DNA from: Enterobacter cloacae
Lineage (GTDB): Bacteria > Pseudomonadota > Gammaproteobacteria > Enterobacterales > Enterobacteriaceae
Assembly: GCF_011078175.1 (NCBI RefSeq)
Contig: NZ_JAALCJ010000002.1
Span: 579,165 to 643,164, forward strand
DNA length: 64,000 bases
Direction of reading: 5' to 3'
Shown one piece after another: positions 8,102-15,605 of the stretch (positions are counted from its first letter, which is position 1; each line of letters opens with the position of its first letter). The notes below the pieces were generated by a model. It had not been told where the DNA came from, did not search any database, and was given only the letters and a program-made list of their open reading frames with translations. Both the position numbers and the translations under genes were made by a program.

Positions 8102-8371
8102 TCAATAACCAAGCGACTGCTTGTAATACCGATCGTAAATTGGGGTTTCGATGTACATGCAAACCCGAGAGACGTTCCCTGGAATAATAATCGATCCCTC
8201 GATATCCTTATAAGGGACGCTGCCAGCACAATTAGAGGGCGTCCCACACCATCCAGATAAAATAGTTATAGACTCGTCGTTTGTGCCGGGCGACGGGTTA
8301 GAGTCAACAGCACTCAAGCCGGGAATACATGCGTTCGTGACGGTCTTGATTGGGTCGCTGTCTGAATGCAA
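8102..8371 (-). CDS. Doubtful hypothetical protein with TTG start
   Basis: 89 residues in a frame that stays open further upstream without ATG. Composition (GWCGTPSNCAGSVPYKDIEG, then IIIPGNVSRVCMYIETPIYD) looks protein-like, with several Cys, and could be the C-terminal part of a secreted or phage structural protein that lost its start. No ribosome site is evident. Confidence 0.3.
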   Translation of the reverse strand: MHSDSDPIKTVTNACIPGLSAVDSNPSPGTNDESITILSGWCGTPSNCAGSVPYKDIEGSIIIPGNVSRVCMYIETPIYDRYYKQSLGY

Positions 8372-8520
8372 TTGCGGAGGGAGACAACCACCATCGCGCG
8401 AGCTGGCGACACGGCAGTATTCGAGAAAGTTTCAATTCGAGCTGTTTATGGCGGGGACTGTTTGCTGCGCCCGGCAAGGCTGCTACCCTATTTTACCCGT
8501 CCGGCTAACAGTTAATAACC

Positions 8521-8925
8521 ATGACTCAAGAATTTTATATACCTACCGTCAAGCCAAAGCCTGTGCGCCCATTTAGCGAGGTTCATGATGAGCTTATGGA
8601 GACAAACCCCGAATATCGCGCGGCGTGGCTCGCTGAGCACAGGAAAGGCGACAATCTCGGCTATCTGCATCACGAATACATGAATGATTCTGTTTTTAAC
8701 GTCGCTTTCGAGTGTAAAAACCAGAATCGCAAAGAATGCCTGGTTAAGCACCTGGAGGAGTGGCGTAACTTTGCGGGCGTGTCGTCAGCCGTTATCTCTG
8801 CCCGGATGGGGATTGATATCAGGTCAGTATGGCGAATAGAGAAAAACCCTCTTAACGTCACGATTAACACCATCGCACGTTACGCCCACGCTTGCGGGCT
8901 AAAGATTAGTCTTGAGATGATTTAA
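8521..8925 (+). CDS. XRE-type helix-turn-helix protein, antitoxin-like
   Basis: 134 residues. The C-terminal third has a Cro/CI-type helix-turn-helix (FAGVSSAVISARMGIDIRSV, then WRIEKNPLNVTINTIARYAH) ending in GLKISLEMI, the layout of HigA/HicB-like antitoxins and small phage regulators. The N-terminal 80 residues are charged and unrecognised. There is no toxin-sized gene directly before or after it in the same direction, so it is an orphan regulator or the survivor of a broken pair. The ribosome site before the ATG is weak. Confidence 0.6.
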   Translation: MTQEFYIPTVKPKPVRPFSEVHDELMETNPEYRAAWLAEHRKGDNLGYLHHEYMNDSVFNVAFECKNQNRKECLVKHLEEWRNFAGVSSAVISARMGIDIRSVWRIEKNPLNVTINTIARYAHACGLKISLEMI

Positions 8926-9011
8926 GCCCCTTTTGCGATGGCTCGGATTGATACTTATTGCACGCTGTATCGCTTCTAATAACGCTCTCACTAACTCATC
9001 GGAATTGAAAA

Positions 9012-9401
9012 ATGAGAGCATTAATCCCACTCGCTGTAATGGCTGTTTCTGTCGGCGCGTTCGCTCGTGGTCATCGCGGGCATTCTCACTCACACTACAG
9101 CTACCACACCCCGGCGTATCACAGCGCCCCGACCTATCACCCGCGAATGCAGCACAAGATAGCGCATCATGTGGCTCGAACAGCGGCGACCACTGCAACA
9201 CGAAACGTTGTTAACAAGGCTATGAAGCCATCGAGAAACACTCCAGCGCCGATGTACAACAATTACTCACGCTCGGTTCCTATATCTCAACCATTCCCGC
9301 CAGTACCCGCTACGCTCGTTCAGTGTAAAGCGTTTGCAAAAGGCAGCCGGGATCAGTTTCAACGTTGTGAAACTGCAAACGGTCGAGGGCTGACGCAATG
9401 A
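9012..9401 (+). CDS. Exported His-rich small protein
   Basis: 129 residues with a signal peptide (MRALIPLAVMAVSVGAFA) followed by a His/Ser/Tyr-rich segment (RGHRGHSHSHYSYHTPAYHS) that could bind metal. The second half is Asn/Pro-rich and ends with a Cys pair about 20 residues apart (VQCKAFA and QRCETA). GGAA lies eight bases before the ATG. Its stop overlaps the ATG of the next gene (ATGA), so the two are translationally coupled. Function unknown. Confidence 0.6.
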   Translation: MRALIPLAVMAVSVGAFARGHRGHSHSHYSYHTPAYHSAPTYHPRMQHKIAHHVARTAATTATRNVVNKAMKPSRNTPAPMYNNYSRSVPISQPFPPVPATLVQCKAFAKGSRDQFQRCETANGRGLTQ

Positions 9402-10003
9402 CAACAGCCGCAGATTTCCCGCCACATAGCACCTTCGATAACATCGCTGGACTCATAACCGGGATTACCTTGTCTGCGATGGGAATTGCCACGCTCGGTA
9501 GCTCAGGGTTAATCACTGGAGGGGCGGCAGGAATGGCGCTGTTACTCTCTTACGTTGTTCCCTACAGTCCGGCTCAGCTCGTGCCGATAATCAACCTACC
9601 TTTCATCCTTTTTAGCGTCTTTACGATGGGAAGAGCCTTTGCAGGTAAAACGCTGGTCGTTTCGCTTGTGCTCGGCTATGCCGTCCACGCTTGCGGCCTA
9701 ATGCTATTACCGCACGTTAACCCGATGACTGGCGGTATCGCGGGAGCTGTGCTCCTGGGTATGGGTGTACTCGCTTTTGCGAGACACGCGGCCTCAATCG
9801 GCGGAACCGGGATCGTGTGCCTTTGGCTTTACAAGGTTAAGCGCTGGAATGCTGGTCGGTGTCAGATGGTGTTTGATTTGGCTTTGTTTGCCGCCGCTGC
9901 TTTCGTGCAACCGTGGCACACGCTGTTAATTAGCCTGTTTAGCACGGCGATCATGAATTCAATGTTGATGCTCTGGCACCGCGAGGGGCGCTACAGAGGT
10001 TAA
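9398..10003 (+). CDS. YitT-family integral membrane protein
   Basis: 201 residues with about five to six transmembrane helices. The pattern ITLSAMGIATLGSSGLITGG and AAGMALLLSYVVPYSPAQ, then FARHAASIGGTGIV and SVFTMGRAFAGKTLVVSLVL, fits the YitT (DUF161) membrane family. The C-terminal cytoplasmic DUF2179 domain of full-length YitT proteins is absent. Transport substrate is unknown for the family. It is coupled by ATGA to the His-rich exported protein, hinting at a shared metal-related or envelope task (inference). A terminator follows at 10093. Confidence 0.65.
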   Translation: MTTAADFPPHSTFDNIAGLITGITLSAMGIATLGSSGLITGGAAGMALLLSYVVPYSPAQLVPIINLPFILFSVFTMGRAFAGKTLVVSLVLGYAVHACGLMLLPHVNPMTGGIAGAVLLGMGVLAFARHAASIGGTGIVCLWLYKVKRWNAGRCQMVFDLALFAAAAFVQPWHTLLISLFSTAIMNSMLMLWHREGRYRG

Positions 10004-10092
10004 CTCAACCTATTGGGATATCTGCGAATCTACAATAGGTGAAACGGGCGGTTCAAGCTCTTGCACCGATGTAGACGACTATTAAGACCAGG

Positions 10093-10112
10093 CCGCCTGC
10101 GGGCGGTTTTTC
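10093..10112 (+). terminator. Intrinsic terminator after the YitT-like gene
   Basis: CCGCC (10093-10097) pairs with GGCGG (10102-10106) across TGCG, followed by five T. Confidence 0.75.
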
Positions 10113-10140
10113 ATTTGGTCACTGAGTCAGCTTTCAGCCT

Positions 10141-10361
10141 CTACGCGTCAATTTTCCTGATCCCCGCCTTATCCAGGCTGCACTGTTCTATAGCTGAGAA
10201 CGCCTCAACGTTTAGCGTTAGGCTGTCGCCCCACTTCATCGGATCTGCTATCGCCAGGTAAGCGTATCAGCCACTAACTCTGCGGGGAGCGGAACGGCTG
10301 GAGGTTTCACGTAAACTACTCGCGTAGTCGTGCAAGCGCTTACCAGAAAGGCTGTCCACAT
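10141..10361 (-). pseudogene. Rz1-like outer-membrane spanin lipoprotein, frameshifted
   Basis: The frame from 10361 reads FLVSACTTTRVVYVKPPAVP followed by LPAELVADT, the lipobox and proline-rich core of Rz1/LysC spanins. It then stops at 10248. In another frame the normal continuation follows: DPMKWGDSLTLNVEAFSAIE, then QCSLDKAGIRKIDA, ending at 10141. One frameshift therefore splits the gene. The embedding Rz gene is not recognisable, and the hydrophobic signal is very short, so the whole lysis cassette is decayed. Confidence 0.7.
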
Positions 10362-10539
10362 CGGAATTTGCGCATTAATCAGGCGAAAGTCGCCCTCGGA
10401 TGTAAATAACACCTCAGGAACGGTTTGCTTTTGGTCATGTGTAGCCTGTGTACCGTCATTGGTTAGCGTTATGGCTCTCATGGCGATTTTTGTTTACAAA
10501 GAGTATTGCACTCTCCCGGATAGTTCAAAATCTCCGAGA

Positions 10540-10692
10540 GTTCGAAAAATGCGCTATGACTCTGACACGTCATGGAAAGCCCCCTACACCGTGCCGGGAT
10601 CGAGAATTTCAGTTTTCACGACTTGCGGCACACCTGGGCGAGTTGGCTTGTTCAAAGTGGGGTTTCTCTTTTGGCTCACAAGCAAATGTACA
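10540..10692 (+). pseudogene. Tyrosine recombinase fragment, HxxR region
   Basis: [12 protein letters not shown] in one frame followed, after a frameshift, by [20 protein letters not shown] and [17 protein letters not shown] holds the catalytic HxxR of phage integrases. It resembles the next part of the same integrase type as the fragment at 4975-5258 (both contain the RKMRYD block), but overlaps it, so two copies once existed. It is fused at about 10695 to a different integrase. Confidence 0.7.
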
Positions 10693-10696
10693 GGGG

Positions 10697-11209
10697 GTTT
10701 GTCGCTCTGAAGCATGCGAAATGCGTTGGGACCAAATTAACGGCGATCGCTGGGCAATACCTGAAACAAAGAACGGTAAAAGCCATGTGGTAACGCTTCA
10801 TCCACTCACTCTTTCAATATTGAAAAAAAGAATTATTTCTGAGGGAGCCTATGTATTTGAGTCCACCAGCAATCCCGGCTTTGCTATTACAGGGGATGCT
10901 GTGACCCGCGCACTTGAGCGTTTGAGAAAAAAATATCTGGGTGAACTTGCCACATTCTCTCCTCACGATCTCCGCCGCAGCGTTGCTATCGGCTGTGCCG
11001 AGTACCTTGATGCGCCAGAAAGGTTAATCGAATTACTGCTCAACCATCTTCCTGCAGACCGAATGATTCGTACCTATCAGGTTGGTCAACGAGCTGAGAA
11101 ATTGAGGAATTTGTTCATGCGCCGGGGTGACTTCGTTGAGCATGAGGTGTCAGCATCCAGGCAGCCTCATAAAGACAATGTCGTCACACTGAAATTTGGC
11201 GCTAAGTAA
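10697..11209 (+). pseudogene. P4-type integrase, C-terminal catalytic domain
   Basis: About 170 residues that match the catalytic domain of P4-like integrases: RSEACEMRW (Arg I), the beta-strand Lys region [24 protein letters not shown] (HxxR), LLLNHLPADRMIRTYQ (second His and the nucleophilic Tyr). All catalytic residues appear present, but the N-terminal arm-binding and core-binding domains (about 190 residues) are gone and replaced by the fragment of another integrase. It cannot be a working recombinase on its own. It is consistent with integration history at thrW. Confidence 0.75.
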
Positions 11210-11228
11210 ACTTACAATGGAGCGGTTA

Positions 11229-11537
11229 ATGTACGGGATTCCTGAAAATCTTCACGACGTCATCAATGTTGAAATGACTGCTGGGCAGCCAATTCAGATT
11301 AAAGTCACAAACGTTAGTTGGGATGGGCATAACCCGATTCCAAATGAAGTCATGTTTGTCGAACTACCCGAAGATTCAACAGAAAAGCAAATCACTGCTC
11401 AGGTGAAGAAGCTGCTGAAAAGAAAAACATATATTCGACGGTGCGAACACTGCAATAAGTTCAACATCAACGGTTGGATGCACAGTAATTCATGCTGCCA
11501 GTCTTGCGCTGAAAAATACTTTGGCGTTGTGTATTAA
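11229..11537 (+). CDS. Small protein with C-terminal zinc ribbon
   Basis: 102 residues from ATG 11229, chosen because GGAG at 11219 is well spaced; in-frame upstream ATGs overlap the integrase end. The first 65 residues (MYGIPENLHDVINVEMTAGQ) look like a small beta-rich domain. The last 35 contain CEHC and CCQSC pairs (RRCEHCNKFNINGW, then SNSCCQSCAEKYF), a treble-clef or zinc-ribbon arrangement. No family is recognised. A hairpin terminator follows. It sits just downstream of the integrase relic as cargo often does. Confidence 0.55.
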   Translation: MYGIPENLHDVINVEMTAGQPIQIKVTNVSWDGHNPIPNEVMFVELPEDSTEKQITAQVKKLLKRKTYIRRCEHCNKFNINGWMHSNSCCQSCAEKYFGVVY

Positions 11538-11548
11538 GATGGCAACAG

Positions 11549-11574
11549 CAGAGCCTTTAGGGGCTCTGCTTGCC
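11549..11574 (+). terminator. Hairpin after the zinc-ribbon gene
   Basis: GCAGAGCC (11549-11556) pairs perfectly with GGCTCTGC (11563-11570) around a six-base loop; the following TTGCC is a poor U-tract, so termination efficiency is uncertain. Confidence 0.55.
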
Positions 11575-11698
11575 TGCTTACCTCAACTATTACGTTGCTC
11601 ACTCATTTCCTGCTGCCTCCAAAGCAAAGCCAACACGAGACGAGGAGTGCCTTTAAAACCTTCGTATCCTTCATGCTCCGATACCGAGCTCATAGCAC

Positions 11699-12396
11699 TT
11701 AACAGCTTGTAAGCAGGGCCATTTCCATAAATAACGGGTCTTCAATTTTCTTTACATCAATGGTGACCAGACGGCCACCATCCTTTATGGCTTGAGATAT
11801 CTCATGCAGGGCGTCTGTCCAATAGGGCTGCCTTCCACACCTTTCACTTCCGGACGACTCGGGTTCGCCAGGCAAAGGGAAACGAGGATTTGTTTGAGAA
11901 ATAACAGATTTCCCCCTATCCAATCAATATTGTCCTTCCCTTCGCCCCATACAGCCAGAGCTAAAAGGTCCTCAGGCCGGCCGTTCATTCCTTCCCACCA
12001 TACGGTTGGGATCATGTCACTCTGTTTAAGAAAACCAATGAGCTCTAACAACCAGCCCGCATACACCCAATCACACCCTTTTCCAGCGAGTGCAATATCA
12101 GGAAAACGAGTAATAAATTTTTCTGCCAGGGCACGGGCATCGTTACTCTCAGTATCTGTCCTGTTGAAAAAGTGATCCGCGCCAGTGATTGCCACGAATT
12201 CATCTGAAAGTTTAGCGGCAGAAATCGCAATACCATTGTCGGAAAAGTAGTATCGCGGGGCGATCGCGAATCTAAATCCCTGAGCATTGAAGTAAGGCAT
12301 CCCCCGGAGGTGCTGAAATCCAAGACGATGCAGCTCTGAAAGCATCCGCAGACATCGTTGTGCTTTACGTATCCAATCATATTTAGAATTCATCAT
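11699..12396 (-). pseudogene. Unknown partner gene of the HelD-like helicase, probably frameshifted
   Basis: The open frame from ATG 12396 gives 203 residues and stops at 11785. It overlaps the helicase stop by ATGA, with GGAG inside the helicase end, so the two are translationally coupled. No family is recognised; the middle has conserved-looking aromatic segments (GKGCDWVYAGWLLELIGFLK and TVWWEGMNGRPEDLLALAVW). The last ten residues look random, whereas the -1 frame from about 11835 reads YWTDALHEISQAIKDGG then RLVTIDVKKIEDPLFMEMAL and stops at 11699. That is a convincing helix and strand ending, so a one-base insertion near 11815-11835 has probably split a gene of about 230 codons. No slippery heptamer is visible. 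Whether the 203-residue form works is unknown. Confidence 0.6.
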
Positions 12397-15300
12397 CTCT
12401 CCTGCATGATTTCTGCATGGCGTTTTGCGGTGTCGACTCTGCGTTCGTACTCTTCGCTCGTAATATTTTCATAACAACAGTCAGTCTCATCCCGGCGGTA
12501 GCGGTTGCAACCATAGAAAACGCCACCGTCTTTGTTCTTACGTTTCACCATGGTGCCAAGGCCGCAGCGCCGACAGACGATTTCAATCTCCTGACATTCT
12601 GGATTCGCGCATACCCTTTGCATGCCATTTTGCATCACCATCGGTGAGCTGCATTGCTTGCAGGCACTGGCCATGTAATCACAAGCTGGTGAGTGAGAGC
12701 AGACATAGAATTTCTTATCATAGCGGCTCACTTTGCCCGTTAAGGAGCCGGACTCACAATCTGGACAACTCCATTGACCGATTACAAGAGAATCACTTTT
12801 CGTGATGAGCTGTTTACCCATTTTTGCAATTTCCTCAACAAATGCTGAAGTATTCTGGCTATCAAAAATCATAAATACATAGTGGCGGGCACGGGTAACG
12901 GCGACATAAAATAACCGCCGTTCTTCGGCAAACAGGTATGGCTCTTGCTCCGGGAGAAGAAGGTCTATCAGTTCATCATTCTCTTTTGCCGATGGAAAAC
13001 TTCCCTTTTCAAGTCCCAGCAAGAGCACGTAATTTGCCTCCAGACCTTTACTGGCATGCGCCGTCTGGTATCGAATATCCAGAAGTGGAAATTCTGTCAT
13101 TAGCGCCTTTAGATCCAACTCTTTAAGATCCCTCATATTTTCCAGACGATAACGACCAATCAGCATGACGGGTGCGCGACGGGTACTGTTGAGCCTCACT
13201 TCCCGGCTATGGCAACGAGCGAGCGCTCTCCTGATTTGCTGACGATATGCCTCAGCTTTTCTTTGGTTGCGATCGGCAATGTGGATATTAGCGATTTGCT
13301 CCTGAATATCGAGCAGTTGGACTGCCGCATGTTCAACCTGGGTATGCGTCGTAATCTCTTTCTTCAACTGCGCCGGATTTCGAGTAACAAAGGTAGAGCT
13401 AAGCTCATGTATGCGATTGTTAAAGCGATAACTTTTGTCCAGAGGTAACATTTTTGCAGGCGAAAACTGGTGATCAAAACGGGTAAAAAAGCGAAGGTCT
13501 GAACCATTGAAACGATAAATGGCCTGCCAGTCATCCCCTACTGCAAACAGCCGCATATTATCCCGGGTTGCCAGTAATGCCTTTAATAACTTCCCTCGCC
13601 CACCCGAAAGGTCCTGAAACTCATCAACCAGAACATAATCATAACGATGATGAAATTGCCCTTCCTGAAGTGCAGTTGTTGCTTCCGCGATCATATCGCT
13701 GAAGTCCATTTCTTGTTGCTCTTTAAGATGCGCTTCGTAGGCATCATAAATGGGTTTAAATAATGCGATAAATGCCTGGGTGCGCCCCATATCTATACGT
13801 TGAGGTGACGCCAGGAGATCAGAAAACGAAAATTGCCCTTCCTTGAAGAGGCTAAGAAAACGGAGCATCAGATCGATAAAGCCTTGCCATGGCGATGAAC
13901 CCGAGCCTTTGAGCTCGTCTAAAAGTGTGTCTGTATCTCGTAACTTTAATGGTTCTCCTACTCGATTTAATAAATCGAGTATATTTTCTTCCAGCGTTCC
14001 TTCACTTAACTGGTAGCTATATAACTCTTCCAATCGGGTTTTGTGCTGTTGATGCAGTTTCCGCTTCCAGGCTAATCCTTCAAGATAAGCGGCTTGATCA
14101 ACAAAGGGGGCCGTTCTCATTTGTCGATCTACGCCAAGGTATTCAATATAGGTCTTACTGCCTGGTAAGTAGAAGTCAGGCTTATACTGGCGGCGTTCTA
14201 TGGTTGCTGTGTTAACCTCATAATTCGCTTCATAAGCAAAGGGGACCGAATACAAATACAAATAATTGGCTACCCGTAACTCGCCGACACTTTTAACCCA
14301 TTGTCCAGCAAGGGTAATAAGACGACAGCTTTGGAGAAACTCATGGTATTCTTCAATGGCATTGAAATCATACTCACATCGCCCTGGCGTGCTGTAACAA
14401 ACAAAATATTTAACTAATTGGGTTTTATAATCATCGCTGATATTTATTTCTGCTTCTAATGTTGCTTCAATAAATTGTCGTAACTCATTATTTTGCTCAG
14501 CAAAGCGTGTAAGCGAACGCTTGACGCCAACGCTTTGAGCAACAATACGATTGCCGAACGCATGGAAGGTTGTTGCTTTTAATTTGTCTCCACTTTCTGG
14601 CAATCGTTCTGAAATTCGTTCAGCCATTTCCCGCGCGGCTTTATTACCGAAGGCCAGCATTAAGATATTTTCAGGCTGAGCTAAACCCGCCTTTAAGAGA
14701 TACCCTGCCTTACCAATCAGTGTCGACGTTTTTCCCGTCCCGGCACCTGCAACAACTAAAGTATGATCTTCGTTAGTAACACAGGCTTTACGCTGTGGGG
14801 CGCTTAGCGGTTGTGATTCAATCTGATCAAAGAAGGATTGATATGATGTTACAAGTAGCGGGATAATCCGCTCGTTAAAGAGATTTCTTCCCGATTCCGA
14901 TACATCGTCTATGGATAACTTCAGCGCCAGTTGCGCAATGGGGTACTCACCTTCCTGAGTAATAAAATCAGCATCAATAGCAAGGTCCTGCAGGCGTTGT
15001 TTAACCAAAACGAGCTGTGACAAAGAGCGCCATTCCCACGAAGAAAAATAGTGATTCCCTTTTTGATAGCGTGTGACAACCTGAAGTAGCTCTCGCCACT
15101 CTGCGCTATGCTGAAAAATATCCAGAGCCGCACGTTGTATCTTTTGGATAAGACTTTCAAGCTGCCGGGCATTGAAACCATTTAGCCGATACGATGCGCC
15201 TTCGGTCCCAATAACAATATTGGAATACAACCAGTGACTCTTGATCTTAACATTACGAATATCATCGATTGCCAATTGCACGCTCACACCCCGGTGTTTG

Positions 15301-15425
15301 AATGCCAGGTGACCCGCAGAAAGCGTTAATTTATTTGAGCGCCGACGAAGAATGCCCCACAGATCATAAAAGGGATGCGTACTGAGGTTATGTTCACTGT
15401 GCAATTGTGGGGTCAATTTGTTCAT
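12393..15425 (-). CDS. HelD-like superfamily 1 helicase with nuclease-like insert and zinc ribbons
   Basis: 1010 residues, against about 684 for E. coli helicase IV. The N-terminal 200 residues resemble the HelD N-terminal domain. The motor has a Q-motif region (about 208-215), Walker A VVAGAGTGKTST (about 224-235), Walker B VLVDEFQD (598-605), VGDDWQAIYRF, YRFNNRI and the AHASKG and VTRARH motifs. Between motifs Ia and II an insert (about 375-470) contains GELRVANYLY and KPDFYLPGSKTYIEYLGVD (D417, E428), a PD-(D/E)XK-like arrangement in which the usual K is missing and may be supplied by K454/K456. The last 120 residues hold several CxxC pairs of topoisomerase-type zinc ribbons. It is encoded downstream of hsdR in the same direction and coupled to a small gene, so a role in DNA defence is inferred. 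Confidence 0.85.
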   Translation of the reverse strand: MNKLTPQLHSEHNLSTHPFYDLWGILRRRSNKLTLSAGHLAFKHRGVSVQLAIDDIRNVKIKSHWLYSNIVIGTEGASYRLNGFNARQLESLIQKIQRAALDIFQHSAEWRELLQVVTRYQKGNHYFSSWEWRSLSQLVLVKQRLQDLAIDADFITQEGEYPIAQLALKLSIDDVSESGRNLFNERIIPLLVTSYQSFFDQIESQPLSAPQRKACVTNEDHTLVVAGAGTGKTSTLIGKAGYLLKAGLAQPENILMLAFGNKAAREMAERISERLPESGDKLKATTFHAFGNRIVAQSVGVKRSLTRFAEQNNELRQFIEATLEAEINISDDYKTQLVKYFVCYSTPGRCEYDFNAIEEYHEFLQSCRLITLAGQWVKSVGELRVANYLYLYSVPFAYEANYEVNTATIERRQYKPDFYLPGSKTYIEYLGVDRQMRTAPFVDQAAYLEGLAWKRKLHQQHKTRLEELYSYQLSEGTLEENILDLLNRVGEPLKLRDTDTLLDELKGSGSSPWQGFIDLMLRFLSLFKEGQFSFSDLLASPQRIDMGRTQAFIALFKPIYDAYEAHLKEQQEMDFSDMIAEATTALQEGQFHHRYDYVLVDEFQDLSGGRGKLLKALLATRDNMRLFAVGDDWQAIYRFNGSDLRFFTRFDHQFSPAKMLPLDKSYRFNNRIHELSSTFVTRNPAQLKKEITTHTQVEHAAVQLLDIQEQIANIHIADRNQRKAEAYRQQIRRALARCHSREVRLNSTRRAPVMLIGRYRLENMRDLKELDLKALMTEFPLLDIRYQTAHASKGLEANYVLLLGLEKGSFPSAKENDELIDLLLPEQEPYLFAEERRLFYVAVTRARHYVFMIFDSQNTSAFVEEIAKMGKQLITKSDSLVIGQWSCPDCESGSLTGKVSRYDKKFYVCSHSPACDYMASACKQCSSPMVMQNGMQRVCANPECQEIEIVCRRCGLGTMVKRKNKDGGVFYGCNRYRRDETDCCYENITSEEYERRVDTAKRHAEIMQER

Positions 15426-15605
15426 TCTTGATAGAAAAATCGGAAATGGAGAAGTTTAAAAATAACTGAATCAAAAGGAGCATTCAGTACCGCCGTTGAG
15501 TCCTGACAATGAGGTTCGCGCCTGCTTAATCAGAATTCTTTTCACTCGTCAGGTTCAACGGAGGGCCATATTCAGCCCTCACAGTCAGAGTGATAAGTGA
15601 CGTAG
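15426..15605. other. Gap between hsdR and the helicase gene
   Basis: 180 bases. GAGGGC (15561-15566) and GCCCTC (15575-15580) form a hairpin 26 bases beyond the hsdR stop, without a T-run on the minus strand. The helicase may have its own promoter here, but I see no strong match. Confidence 0.4.

Larger units (their letters stand above)
7514..8520. other. About 1 kb with repeats and doubtful small ORFs
   Basis: Contains three copies of the 9-mer TTACCTGGA, two copies of a 15-base repeat, a 33-codon frame (7925-8026), a hairpin at 8012-8033 (CCGCCAG/CTGGCGG) and a TTG-started minus-strand frame (8102-8371). No recognisable gene. The repeat content suggests a control region of the lost phage or plasmid-like element. 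Confidence 0.5.

Noticed and set aside
11785..11835. Programmed -1 frameshift in the helicase partner gene
   Set aside because: No X-XXY-YYZ slippery heptamer or stable downstream stem was seen; a simple indel explains it better.
15561..15580. GAGGGC/GCCCTC hairpin as the hsdR terminator
   Set aside because: No T-run follows on the minus strand, so transcription may continue into the helicase gene.
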